DNA of 64,000 nt from Vibrio crassostreae. GTDB taxonomy: Bacteria; Pseudomonadota; Gammaproteobacteria; Enterobacterales; Vibrionaceae. Numbering within the stretch: the stretch's first letter is position 1; every line of letters begins with the position of its first letter. Positions 37,077 to 46,310 of the stretch are shown here, one piece after another. Location: contig NZ_AP025476.1 in the NCBI RefSeq assembly GCF_024347415.1, forward strand, positions 2,542,001-2,606,000, written 5' to 3'. The notes under the pieces were generated by a model, which was given only the letters and a program-made list of their open reading frames with translations, did not search any database and had not been told where the DNA came from. The translations under genes were made by a program, and so were the position numbers.

Positions 37077-37118
37077 ATGATACACATACATGTCCACAAT
37101 TCCATTGTGTGAAATCAA
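37077..37118 (-). promoter_or_regulatory. feoA promoter with FNR-like activator site
   Basis: On the minus strand the -10 element TATCAT (37082-37077) predicts a start near 37070. The plus strand at 37105-37118 reads TTGTGTGAAATCAA, an 8 of 10 match to the FNR core TTGAT-N4-ATCAA. Its centre (37111.5) falls at about -41.5, the class II activator position. E. coli feo is likewise Fnr-activated and Fur-repressed. Confidence 0.5.
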
Positions 37119-37336
37119 TGTTTTCGAAAATACATACTCGTAAATTTCGTTAAAAACGTTTACGTCAAAAACGTTACTTTCAACAATTAGCGAGAACTAC
37201 CTCACTAGTACAAATCGCCCTCACAAACAACAAACTCAAAATTATCAAACACTTAGAATAATGTCGCTTTTCTCATAGCCTTCTGTCGTTAATTTTATAA
37301 GTAAAATAAGTACCTGAACGTATAGTTACTCCATCG

Positions 37337-37466
37337 AAGAGAAACTCCTTCTCTTTAATTTTATTCCAGAGGTGATATAGCTTTGCTATATCACTCCGGC
37401 AGCAAGCGAAGGTGTCATTGGCACCCGTGGTATAGTCCCCCCGGCTATACCACGATATTTTTTTTC
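37337..37466 (+). ncRNA. Multi-hairpin segment ending in a terminator; candidate small RNA of unknown function
   Basis: Three elements sit in a row. Arms 37337-37343 / 37349-37355 are AAGAGAA / TTCTCTT. A perfect 10-bp stem GTGATATAGC / GCTATATCAC (37372-37394, loop TTT) follows. A perfect 10-bp stem CGTGGTATAG / CTATACCACG (37426-37454) comes last, followed by eight T (37458-37465) on the plus strand. The two long stems are related, with a compensatory A-U to G-C change (GTGATATAG versus GTGGTATAG). No coding capacity and no convincing promoter found. It could be a small RNA, a terminator cluster or a mobile palindromic unit. Confidence 0.4.
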
Positions 37467-37510
37467 TTCTCTTTTGTTTTATCCCAACAACCTTTTTGCA
37501 CTCCATATTA

Positions 37511-37686
<176 letters not shown>

Positions 37687-37692
37687 AGAGCA

Positions 37693-37722
37693 TAAAAAAG
37701 CCCCAACACGAATGTCGAGGCT
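37693..37722 (-). terminator. Terminator of the propeller/AraC regulator gene
   Basis: On the minus strand AGCCTCGACA-TTCG-TGTTGGGGCT is followed by TTTTTTATG. Confidence 0.75.
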
Positions 37723-37759
37723 AAAGTATCTTTATCTACGTTCTATTATCTGCAACTCA

Positions 37760-40700
37760 CTACTCTTCGTTGTTTTCCGCAAACTTAGATGGTGACATAC
37801 CAAAGTGGTGCTTAAACCTTTGACTGAAATAGGAAGGGTCATTGAAGCCCGAATCAAACGCCACATCAGAGATCTTCTCTCCAGCGAGTAAGCGCTCACA
37901 CGCATGCTCTAGACGTACTTCATTCAAGTGCTCTTTGAAGGTCTTGTTGTAAGCCAATTTAAAGCGTCTCTGCAAGCTTCTCTCAGACATGAACAAATAC
38001 TTGGCAGCAGTTGCAGTGCTGAACTCAGCATCAGCGTAGTTTTCACTCACAAGCTGAGACACTCTGTTCTTCCACTCTTGTTCCGCTGTCAGTTTTTGCT
38101 GCTCTGGCGTTGAAGCGGTAAGTTTAATGGTTTCAATCTGTTCAATTGTGCTGGCTTCAAGATTATCGAGTACTTGATATTCAATTGGCCACGAAAGCTG
38201 AACCTTATTTTGAGATTCCGAAACAAAGGCGTTAAGCTCGCCACCGCTTTGATTCATCAATAGAGGCAGCTTTTCGATGTTAAGATCGGTCGACTTTCCG
38301 GTATTGTCACTCATACTTGATGCCAGTTTAGGGAAAGGCATCCCATGATCTCGAATGGTAACAACAAGATGCTCCTTAACCTCTTCAACCAGAACCACCA
38401 TACTCTGAGACTTAAAGTTTCTCTTGATGATGCTCGCAACCAAGCTATTGAAGATAATATCGAGATTAAAATACAGCAAAGAGACATATCGTTGCTTTGT
38501 TTCGACTTTAATATCCAGTTCAATACCGGCTTTGGCTAAGTCATCTTGCCAAGCTTTGAGTACCGCCTCTAAGATTAAAATTATATCGTAACAAACTTGC
38601 CCTTCCCCTTGAGGGGTATTACTCAATTGAGCTAAGCCATTTTTCAAGGTTAGAATTGGCGACTTCCCGTGCTCGTCATTCCAATTAGGGATCATCGCAG
38701 CAATATGATTCACTTCAGAAGAGAGTTCATTGGCAGTGTGAGCTACAAGCGCATTCTTAACCGATAGCTGCTTTTTAAGCTGTTGATTGGTCGTAAGTAG
38801 TATACGGCTTTGGTGTCTCAATTGATCCGTCTTCAATGCAACTTGCGCTTTTAAGTGCCTGTTGGCAAAAGTGACATAACGCGAACGCCAAAACACCAAG
38901 ATAGTTACAACGCCAATCAGTAACATCAGAGAGCTTGCTGCAGCCCAATTCGTCAGATACCAAGGCTCCGCAATCGAAAAACTTTGGTTCGTTGACACAA
39001 AGCGGTAATGGGAGTCCTTAACCGGCTTCACTTCAAGTGTGTAATCTCCAGGAAGAAGATGGTCGAGCGTTAACAATCCCCCTTCAAACTCACTCCAAGG
39101 TTCATCATCGCTCAGTCGATACTCCATCGCAGGCGCGAACGTTGCTGGTAAGATGCCTAGCTTAAAACCCATCGAGGAACCATAAGGGATCTCATCCAGT
39201 TCAGCCGTTCTTCCGCCAAGAGATACCGTTTGTTGATCGACACTTATCTTACTCAATAAGGCACGGCTATGAGGTGTTGTGGATACCAGTAATTCGTTGG
39301 ATAATGCGCTGACTACGCCATACTTTGAGCCGAAAACCAACCTCGAAGATTGGCTCTCTTCGCTGTAAAACAGAGCACATGCTCCCGCCGCCAATTCATT
39401 GGTGATCAAACCAAATGGTGAACCGATGTGTTTATGCAACTGTCCATCCAACCCGTAATAACTGATGCCTTTCGAAGAGCCTAACCACACACCATTATCA
39501 TCGCTTATCAAGCAGTTAGGGCTAATATTATCTTCAACAAGCGTGATTTCTTGAATAATAGAGCTGTCATCAGGGATTCGATACACGCCATAACTGCTTG
39601 CAAACCACTGAGCCCCGTCCTTCGCTTTTTCAATATCGACGACTTTGCCAAAACGCTCGCTGGAACGACTAAAACTAATTCGTTTATCAATGAACGAGTA
39701 GAAGCCATGGTCAGTGCCTATATAGATACGACCGAGCAAGCCTATATTGAGATCAGTGATCTTCGCAGGCAAAAACTTGTCGACTAACCAGTCAGTACCA
39801 TAGCTCGTTAGTTTCATGGTTTCGATAGATAACGAATAAAGGTTTTGCCCAGAAGTCATCCAAAGTACGTTGTCTGCCTGAAGCGCAAAGTTTTCAACGT
39901 GTACTCCCTTAATCGGCCTTGGTAAATCAAGGGCTTCAGGTTGTAGCGTTTCCGTATTTAGACTAATGATGCCTTCTTCGGTCGCCAACCAAATTGACGA
40001 GCCAAAAATCTCAAAATCATTAACGGAATTAGAGTAAACACGAATTGGATTCTCTTCACTTTCAGAATCAACCAAGTAGAGCCCCATTGAAGACGCGACC
40101 CAAGATAACTGGTCACTGACAGGCAGTACTTTGTTGATCACCACACTACTCGAATGCATGCCCATACCAGTTAGGGGCGTTCTCGAAAAAGTTTTGCTGA
40201 ACAGTGAGAAATATCGGATACCGTTGTTTGTCGCAATCCACATGCCACCAGCATGGTCATTGATCAATGAATATATTTTCTCACCCGGTAACGAGAAGTC
40301 TTGATTGGCGGCTTGTTTGAATCGAGTAATTTGTCCCGTAATAAAATTGTAGCTAATAAGGCCGTGCTCTGTACCAATCCAATACTGGTCCGAAGTTTCG
40401 GCCAACGAGAGAACATGCGACCCTTTAACGATGGTCTCTTTATCTGGGTTCGCGAGATCAACAATCACAGCACCATTTAAGGTACCAATCACTAACTCAC
40501 GTCGAGCATTCGAAAAATAAACCGTCTCAATATGGCTCTTGTTTGATGCGGTGACATGGGTAAACTCTTGATTCTCTGAAAGGTAAACGCCTGAACTGGT
40601 CGCCAGTACCCACTTTGACAGCACCCACTCCGCATCGTTAATCGCAATGTCACTACTGTTATTGTATCGGTACAATTTCAGTAAAGAGTACGTGTTGAAT

Positions 40701-41143
40701 TCTAAAGATTGAGTGTTGTAGGTATAAAAATTGCTGCCGTCAGTGACCCAAATATAATCGCCTGATGCACCGATATTCGTTATTTCAGCGCCGGGACTTA
40801 GGCTAAACGCCAATTCATTGCCAATTCCTGGGCTATGTCGATACACCTCGTTGTCGAAAAATGTCCAAAACTCATCATTAAGAAACGCGACTCTTTCTGA
40901 AGAAAATTGCAGCAAGCTACCTTTGCGAGGAAATAAGGTTCGGCCATCGTAAAAAAGTATTTTTCCATGCACATCATGAACCCAAAGCCCACCTCCAGCA
41001 CCTAGGTACAAGTTTTTAGCCGCAAGAAAATTCCCTTGCGCTTGAACGGGCAAAGGATAGAAAACGGAGGGTGATGTATTTACCGCTAGAACGCTAAATG
41101 AAATGCTCATAAACATGAACATTTTAAAGATAATTCGATACAA
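37760..41143 (-). CDS. One-protein transmembrane sensor-regulator: beta-propeller, Y_Y_Y, degenerate kinase core, AraC HTH
   Basis: 1127 aa. Signal peptide about 1-20; periplasmic two-component-regulator propeller about 40-615 with repeated (G)xxLWxGTxxGL-like blades (for example YWIGTEHGLISY, MWIATNNGIRYF, VWLGSSKGISYY); Y_Y_Y-like domain about 655-725; membrane helix about 731-752; coiled coil about 757-800; HisKA-like segment about 796-840; HATPase-like segment about 885-985; AraC/XylS DNA-binding domain about 1025-1124 with two HTH helices (SERSLQRRF; DPSYFSQRFKHHFG). The H-box position is AHTANELSSEV, with Asn805 where the phosphoacceptor His should be. N and G boxes are weak (FNSLVASIIKRN, DHGMPFP) and no receiver domain exists. 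It is presumably a signalling protein that is not a phosphorelay. Its targets and ligand are unknown. Confidence 0.85.
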   Translation of the reverse strand: MYRIIFKMFMFMSISFSVLAVNTSPSVFYPLPVQAQGNFLAAKNLYLGAGGGLWVHDVHGKILFYDGRTLFPRKGSLLQFSSERVAFLNDEFWTFFDNEVYRHSPGIGNELAFSLSPGAEITNIGASGDYIWVTDGSNFYTYNTQSLEFNTYSLLKLYRYNNSSDIAINDAEWVLSKWVLATSSGVYLSENQEFTHVTASNKSHIETVYFSNARRELVIGTLNGAVIVDLANPDKETIVKGSHVLSLAETSDQYWIGTEHGLISYNFITGQITRFKQAANQDFSLPGEKIYSLINDHAGGMWIATNNGIRYFSLFSKTFSRTPLTGMGMHSSSVVINKVLPVSDQLSWVASSMGLYLVDSESEENPIRVYSNSVNDFEIFGSSIWLATEEGIISLNTETLQPEALDLPRPIKGVHVENFALQADNVLWMTSGQNLYSLSIETMKLTSYGTDWLVDKFLPAKITDLNIGLLGRIYIGTDHGFYSFIDKRISFSRSSERFGKVVDIEKAKDGAQWFASSYGVYRIPDDSSIIQEITLVEDNISPNCLISDDNGVWLGSSKGISYYGLDGQLHKHIGSPFGLITNELAAGACALFYSEESQSSRLVFGSKYGVVSALSNELLVSTTPHSRALLSKISVDQQTVSLGGRTAELDEIPYGSSMGFKLGILPATFAPAMEYRLSDDEPWSEFEGGLLTLDHLLPGDYTLEVKPVKDSHYRFVSTNQSFSIAEPWYLTNWAAASSLMLLIGVVTILVFWRSRYVTFANRHLKAQVALKTDQLRHQSRILLTTNQQLKKQLSVKNALVAHTANELSSEVNHIAAMIPNWNDEHGKSPILTLKNGLAQLSNTPQGEGQVCYDIILILEAVLKAWQDDLAKAGIELDIKVETKQRYVSLLYFNLDIIFNSLVASIIKRNFKSQSMVVLVEEVKEHLVVTIRDHGMPFPKLASSMSDNTGKSTDLNIEKLPLLMNQSGGELNAFVSESQNKVQLSWPIEYQVLDNLEASTIEQIETIKLTASTPEQQKLTAEQEWKNRVSQLVSENYADAEFSTATAAKYLFMSERSLQRRFKLAYNKTFKEHLNEVRLEHACERLLAGEKISDVAFDSGFNDPSYFSQRFKHHFGMSPSKFAENNEE

Positions 41144-41319
41144 CTCTTAATCCTGAACAGCAACAACGCATGAAATTTTGGGCACCACAACGTCTTATCG
41201 TTGCTGAACCAAAAACTGAGTTTTTTTGTGATTATTATTATCTTTCTATTTTAGCGGAAATTAGAAAAGGAGAAAGGAGGTTTGCTATTTGTTAGGAGGT
41301 TTTATCTTAACGGTCACGA

Positions 41320-41345
41320 AAATGCCGCAAAAAGCGGCATCATTC
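41320..41345 (-). terminator. Terminator of znuA
   Basis: On the minus strand ATGCCGC-TTTTT-GCGGCAT is followed by TTTCG, about 45 nt beyond the znuA stop. Confidence 0.75.
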
Positions 41346-41390
41346 ATAAATTAACGAGAGCAAAGTAGAGTAAAGAATACTCGTTATGAA

Positions 41391-42275
41391 TTACTTCCCA
41401 CTTAAGCAGCTTGTGTAGCTATCTGTAAGTTGCTGAAGAAAATCGAAATAACTTCCACTCTTCACTTCAACCGTTGAACCGATCGGATCAAGCTGGCCTT
41501 GTTTAGCGTTACTTCCACGAGTCACCGATTCGATCACAGCCGGAGTAAATTGAGGCTCTGCGAATACACATTGAACATTGTCACGCACCAAGGTTTTCTT
41601 GATAGCAATCAGGCTTTTTGCGCCCGGTTTACGCTCTGGGCTCACCGTAAAGTGGCCTAAGTTATTTAGTTCAAACTCTTGCTCAAAGTAGCCATACGCA
41701 TCGTGAAATACGTAGTAACCTTTGTCTTTCACTGGCGCAAGTTGTTCATGAATAGACTGCTGCTTTTCTTTTAAAACAATCAGGAATGAATCTAGGTTTT
41801 CTTGATACGCCATTGCGTTATCAGGGTCAGATTCAATCAACTTTGCTGAGATGTATTTTGCGGCCACTTCAACTTGATCGATGCCTAACCAAAAATGCGG
41901 GTCATGGCTACCATGATTATGTCCTTCATGAGCATCGTGGTCATCGTGTCCGAACTCTCGCAAGTTAATTCCTGGAATCTCGCTGATCTTGATAACGTTT
42001 TCTTTTGAACCAATCACCTTAGTCAAAAAGGCTTCTAGGTCAGGGCCAAACCAGATAACCATATCGGCACTGTGAACTTTTTTGACATCAGATGGCTTAA
42101 GCGCATAATCGTGCGGCGAAGCATTGCTGTTCATCAACACATCCGGTTCACTAACGTCCTGCGTTAATTCCGTCACAATCATTTGAATTGGTTTAAAGCT
42201 TGTTAGAATAGTATTGGCACTTGCGACACTTGGCGCTAAAAGCAAAGTAGCAAGTATAAAAGATGAACGTGACAT
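41391..42275 (-). CDS. znuA: Periplasmic zinc-binding protein ZnuA
   Basis: 294 aa. Signal peptide about 1-20; cluster A-I (TroA-like) substrate-binding fold. Zinc ligands include His55 (NASPHDYALKP) and His127 (DPHFWLG), a His in YVFHDAYGYF and a late acidic residue. A His/Asp-rich loop (about 110-127, GHDDHDAHEGHNHGSHDPH) helps collect zinc, as in ZnuA of other gammaproteobacteria. It is divergent from znuCB across a Zur box. Confidence 0.95.
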   Translation of the reverse strand: MSRSSFILATLLLAPSVASANTILTSFKPIQMIVTELTQDVSEPDVLMNSNASPHDYALKPSDVKKVHSADMVIWFGPDLEAFLTKVIGSKENVIKISEIPGINLREFGHDDHDAHEGHNHGSHDPHFWLGIDQVEVAAKYISAKLIESDPDNAMAYQENLDSFLIVLKEKQQSIHEQLAPVKDKGYYVFHDAYGYFEQEFELNNLGHFTVSPERKPGAKSLIAIKKTLVRDNVQCVFAEPQFTPAVIESVTRGSNAKQGQLDPIGSTVEVKSGSYFDFLQQLTDSYTSCLSGK

Positions 42276-42312
42276 AATCCCTCGATAATTGAAAAGTAGC
42301 TTAGGCTTGAGG

Positions 42313-42334
42313 TAAATGTTACATTATAACATCA
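42313..42334. promoter_or_regulatory. Zur box shared by znuA and znuCB
   Basis: TAAATGTTACATTATAACAT matches the Zur consensus GAAATGTTATANTATAACATTTC strongly. It lies in the 83-bp gap between divergent znuA and znuC, so one site can repress both. Confidence 0.85.
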
Positions 42335-42358
42335 GCGAATTGCAAATGAGTTCTATTC

Positions 42359-43138
42359 ATGGATAACTTAATCCAACTAGATTCTGTGAGCGTCGAATTT
42401 GACGGTCGAAAAGTTCTAGACAACATCTCTCTAAATTTAGAGCGCGGCAGAATCACCACCCTGATTGGGCCAAACGGTGCAGGAAAGTCGACATTAGTAA
42501 AAGTGGTACTGGGTTTACAGACCAAATTTTCAGGCACAATAACAAAAGCCAAAAAACTGAAAATTGGCTATGTACCACAAAAATTAAAGCTCAATGACTC
42601 ACTACCGCTCAACGTAGAGCGTTTTCTAAAGCTCACTGGCAAGTTCAGTCAGCAAGAAATCCTTGAAGCATTGAAGCTCGTTGGTGCTGAACATCTGCAA
42701 AAGAGCAACATGCACCAGTTATCAGGCGGTGAAAACCAACGTGTGCTCATTGCTCGTTCATTACTAAGAAGACCAGACCTACTGGTTCTTGATGAACCGG
42801 CTCAAGGAGTCGACGTTCAAGGGCAAATTGACCTGTATGACTTGATTGACACCATTCGTCACCGCTTTGGTTGTGCCGTATTTATGGTTTCGCACGACCT
42901 GCATTTAGTGATGGCAAAAACAGACGATGTTATCTGTTTGCACCACCACATTTGCTGTTCAGGTGCACCTGCAGACATCAAACACCATCCTTCGTATATT
43001 GCGCTCTTTGGCACCGCGACCCAAGAGACGCTAGCGTTTTATCACCACCAACACGAACATCACCACCATGATCTTGCAGGCCAACCAGTAACGGGCGGTG
43101 CACATGAATGTTCAAACCATAAACACGGACACCACTAA
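42359..43138 (+). CDS. znuC: Zinc ABC transporter ATPase ZnuC
   Basis: 259 aa. ABC ATPase with Walker A GPNGAGKST (37-45), signature LSGGENQRV, Walker B LLVLDEPAQGVD and the switch His in FMVSHDLHLV. A C-terminal His-rich tail (YHHQHEHHHHD, then HECSNHKHGHH) is typical of ZnuC and may sense or buffer zinc. The stop and the znuB start share one base (TAATG). Confidence 0.96.
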   Translation: MDNLIQLDSVSVEFDGRKVLDNISLNLERGRITTLIGPNGAGKSTLVKVVLGLQTKFSGTITKAKKLKIGYVPQKLKLNDSLPLNVERFLKLTGKFSQQEILEALKLVGAEHLQKSNMHQLSGGENQRVLIARSLLRRPDLLVLDEPAQGVDVQGQIDLYDLIDTIRHRFGCAVFMVSHDLHLVMAKTDDVICLHHHICCSGAPADIKHHPSYIALFGTATQETLAFYHHQHEHHHHDLAGQPVTGGAHECSNHKHGHH

Positions 43139-43923
43139 TGCTTGAGTTTCTTCTTCCCTCTATTTTGGCGGGTTTGGGTATTGCACTGATTGCAGGCCCA
43201 CTAGGTTCATTCGTGGTTTGGCGCAAGATGGCTTACTTTGGTGACACGCTTGCTCACGCTTCTTTGATGGGATTAGCACTTGGCTTCCTGTTCAACATTA
43301 ACTTGTACTTCGCGCTGCTGATCTGTTGTTTGATGCTGGCTGTGTTGCTCGTAACATTGCAAAAACAAAAACTGGTCGCGACCGATACCCTACTCGGTAT
43401 TTTGGCGCACAGTGCACTATCACTTGGTTTGGTTGCTGTCAGCTTCTTAGATAATGTTCGCGTTGATCTGATGAGCTACCTATTTGGTGACTTGCTGGCG
43501 GTATCTCCGACTGATTTAGTGTTTATCTATGCGGGTGCAGCCGTGATTGGATTGGTACTTGCTATCTTTTGGCGCCCACTACTATCCACAACGGTTAACG
43601 AAGACCTAGCGGCGGTTGATGGCATCAACATTGATTTAATGCGTCTGATTTTGATGTTGCTTGTTGGTATCGTGATTGCTGTCGGTATGAAGTTTGTTGG
43701 TGCGTTAATCATGACATCGCTGCTGATCATCCCTGCGGCTACAGCAAGGAAATTCGCGAATACACCCGAGCAAATGGCCTTCATCGCATCGATTATTGGC
43801 TCTATCTCTGTATTCGGTGGATTAAGCCTGTCTTGGTTCTATGACACGCCTGCAGGCCCGTCTGTGGTTATCAGTGCGGCTGCGATGTTTATGCTATCTC
43901 AAATGGTGAAGACCCGAGCGTAA
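43138..43923 (+). CDS. znuB: Zinc ABC transporter permease ZnuB
   Basis: 261 aa. About eight membrane segments of the ABC-3 family; the start LLPSILAGLGIALIAGPLGSFVVWRKMAYFGDTLAHASLMG is characteristic. It is coupled to znuC by a 1-nt overlap and followed directly by a short heptamer repeat array and a terminator. Confidence 0.95.
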   Translation: MLEFLLPSILAGLGIALIAGPLGSFVVWRKMAYFGDTLAHASLMGLALGFLFNINLYFALLICCLMLAVLLVTLQKQKLVATDTLLGILAHSALSLGLVAVSFLDNVRVDLMSYLFGDLLAVSPTDLVFIYAGAAVIGLVLAIFWRPLLSTTVNEDLAAVDGINIDLMRLILMLLVGIVIAVGMKFVGALIMTSLLIIPAATARKFANTPEQMAFIASIIGSISVFGGLSLSWFYDTPAGPSVVISAAAMFMLSQMVKTRA

Positions 43924-43933
43924 TCATACGATT

Positions 43934-43974
<41 letters not shown>

Positions 43975-43987
43975 ATTGAAGACATAC

Positions 43988-44018
43988 AAAAAAGGCTTGG
44001 TCAGTGACCAAGCCTTTT
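43988..44018. terminator. Bidirectional terminator between znuB and sucD
   Basis: Stem AAAAAGGCTTGGTCA / TGACCAAGCCTTTTT with T-runs on both strands. It ends both znuCB and the TCA operon. Confidence 0.9.
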
Positions 44019-44065
44019 TAATATCGTTCAGTTAGCTTCTATCTCACTCGATAAAAGTGAACTGA

Positions 44066-44938
44066 TTACCAACCTGTGATTTCACGTAGGCCTTTACCGA
44101 TGTCAGCAAGAGACTTAACTGTCTTAACGCCTGCTGCTTCTAGTGCCGCGAATTTATCTTCAGCAGTACCTTTACCGCCAGAGATGATTGCGCCTGCGTG
44201 GCCCATACGTTTACCCGGAGGAGCAGTAACACCAGCGATGTAAGAAACAACTGGCTTAGTTACGTTTGCTTTGATGAACTCAGCTGCTTCTTCTTCCGCA
44301 GTACCACCGATCTCACCAATCATTACGATTGCTTCAGTCTCTGGGTCTTCTTGGAAAAGTTTTAGGATATCAATGAAGTTTGAACCTGGGATAGGGTCAC
44401 CACCGATACCAACACATGTAGACTGACCAAAGCCTTCATCTGTTGTTTGCTTAACTGCTTCGTACGTCAGAGTACCTGAACGAGATACGATACCTACTTT
44501 ACCCTTCTTGTGGATATGACCAGGCATGATACCAATCTTACACTCGTCTGGAGTGATAAGACCTGGACAGTTAGGACCGATCATGCGAACGCCAGTTTCT
44601 TCTAGCTTCACCTTAACGTCGATCATATCTGTTGTAGGGATACCTTCAGTGATCGTTACGATCAGTTCGATACCTGCATCAATCGCTTCTAGGATTGCAT
44701 CTTTACAAAAAGGTGCTGGTACGTAGATAACGGTTGCTGTTGCGCCAGTTACTTCTACTGCTTCGCGTACTGTGTTGAATACTGGAAGGCCTAGGTGAGT
44801 TTGACCACCTTTACCAGGTGAAACACCACCAACCATTTGCGTACCGTATGCGATAGCTTGGTCTGAGTGGAATGTACCTTGACCGCCAGTGAAACCCTGA
44901 CAGATTACTTTAGTGTCTTTGTTAATTAATACAGACAT
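44066..44938 (-). CDS. sucD: Succinyl-CoA synthetase alpha subunit
   Basis: 290 aa. With SucC it converts succinyl-CoA to succinate with nucleotide triphosphate formation. The CoA-binding Rossmann motif is [19 protein letters not shown], and the phosphohistidine is in [18 protein letters not shown]. It is the last gene of sdhCDAB-sucABCD and its start overlaps the sucC stop by 1 nt. Confidence 0.97.
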   Translation of the reverse strand: MSVLINKDTKVICQGFTGGQGTFHSDQAIAYGTQMVGGVSPGKGGQTHLGLPVFNTVREAVEVTGATATVIYVPAPFCKDAILEAIDAGIELIVTITEGIPTTDMIDVKVKLEETGVRMIGPNCPGLITPDECKIGIMPGHIHKKGKVGIVSRSGTLTYEAVKQTTDEGFGQSTCVGIGGDPIPGSNFIDILKLFQEDPETEAIVMIGEIGGTAEEEAAEFIKANVTKPVVSYIAGVTAPPGKRMGHAGAIISGGKGTAEDKFAALEAAGVKTVKSLADIGKGLREITGW

Positions 44939-46104
44939 TATTTAGCCTCCGCAGCAGCAACAACTTTCTGAGCAGCATCTGTTAGAGATTCAGCTGCAAT
45001 GATATCAACATCAGAATTAGCAAGTACTTCGCGACCTAGATCTGCGTTAGTACCTTCTAGACGAACAACTACAGGAACTGTTACGCCAACTTCTTTAACC
45101 GCACCGATAATACCTTCAGCGATCATGTCACAACGAACGATGCCACCGAAGATGTTTACTAGTACTGCTTTAACATTGTCATCAGAAAGGATGATCTTGA
45201 ATGCTTCAGCTACACGTTCTTTTGTCGCGCCGCCGCCTACATCAAGGAAGTTTGCTGGCTTGCCGCCGTGTAGGTTTACGATATCCATCGTACCCATCGC
45301 AAGGCCTGCACCGTTAACCATACAGCCAACGTTGCCATCTAGTGCTACGTAGTTTAGTTCCCACTGTGCTGCGTGTGCTTCGCGCTCATCTTCTTGAGAT
45401 GGATCGTGCATTTCACGTAGTTTAGGCTGACGGTACATCGCGTTTGAGTCGATGTTGATTTTGCCGTCTAGACAAAGTAGGTTGCCTTCGCCAGTAATTA
45501 CAAGCGGGTTGATTTCTAGTAGAGCTAGGTCGTACTGAGAGAACATTTGGCCAAGACCCATGAAGATCTTAACGAACTGTTTAATTTGATCGCCAACTAG
45601 ACCAAGTTTGAACGCAAGTTCACGGCCTTGGTAAGCTTGAGGGCCCACTAGAGGATCGATCGCTGATTGGTGAATCAACTCTGGAGTTTCTTCAGCGATT
45701 TTCTCAATGTCCACACCGCCTTCAGTTGACGCCATGAATACAATTTTGCGCGTTGCACGGTCAACAACAGCACCTAGGTAAAGTTCGTTAGCAATGTTCG
45801 ATGCTTCTTCAACTAGGATCTTTGTTACAGGCTGACCATTAGCGTCTGTTTGGTAAGTTACTAGGTTTTTACCTAGCCACTTTTGTGCAAACTCTTTAAC
45901 GCCTTCTTTCGTGTCATGTAGCTCTACGCCGCCCGCTTTACCGCGGCCACCAGCGTGTACTTGACACTTAACGACTTTCTTGGCTGTACTGATACGACCT
46001 GCAGCTTCGAAAGCTTCTTGTGCAGTATCACATGCGAAACCTTCTGGTACAGGCAAACCGAATTCTGCAAACAGCTGTTTGGCTTGGTATTCATGCAAAT
46101 TCAT
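44938..46104 (-). CDS. sucC: Succinyl-CoA synthetase beta subunit
   Basis: 388 aa. ATP-grasp domain ([35 protein letters not shown]) and C-terminal CoA-ligase domain ([16 protein letters not shown]). It is downstream of sucB with a 206-bp gap containing a hairpin (46270-46300). Confidence 0.97.
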   Translation of the reverse strand: MNLHEYQAKQLFAEFGLPVPEGFACDTAQEAFEAAGRISTAKKVVKCQVHAGGRGKAGGVELHDTKEGVKEFAQKWLGKNLVTYQTDANGQPVTKILVEEASNIANELYLGAVVDRATRKIVFMASTEGGVDIEKIAEETPELIHQSAIDPLVGPQAYQGRELAFKLGLVGDQIKQFVKIFMGLGQMFSQYDLALLEINPLVITGEGNLLCLDGKINIDSNAMYRQPKLREMHDPSQEDEREAHAAQWELNYVALDGNVGCMVNGAGLAMGTMDIVNLHGGKPANFLDVGGGATKERVAEAFKIILSDDNVKAVLVNIFGGIVRCDMIAEGIIGAVKEVGVTVPVVVRLEGTNADLGREVLANSDVDIIAAESLTDAAQKVVAAAEAK

Positions 46105-46269
46105 TTTGATATTCCGTTTATTTTCCCTTAAGGGATTATTATTTCCATAACGACACAGTTTCCTGTGTTACGTCTGTAGGGTCTTCTCAAATAAACTGCT
46201 GTCCATTTTCTAATGGCTTTACAGTTCAAGTGAAGGCCAGACGTTGAGCAGCCTAGCCTTTGAAACTTT

Positions 46270-46300
46270 TTACGTCTAGCTAACTGGGTTAACTAGACGT
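46270..46300. terminator. Hairpin in the sucB-sucC gap (possible processing or attenuation site)
   Basis: Inverted repeat ACGTCTAG / CTAGACGT around a 12-nt loop. It has no T-run on the minus strand, so it is not a classical terminator for the operon. A related ACGTCTA repeats just right of it, near the sucB stop. Confidence 0.35.
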
Positions 46301-46310
46301 TTTAGCGATA

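Noticed and set aside
37273..37506. A 77-codon minus-strand frame over the hairpin region
   Set aside because: It runs through the palindromes and the T-run, has no ribosome-binding site and no family resemblance; structure explains the segment better.
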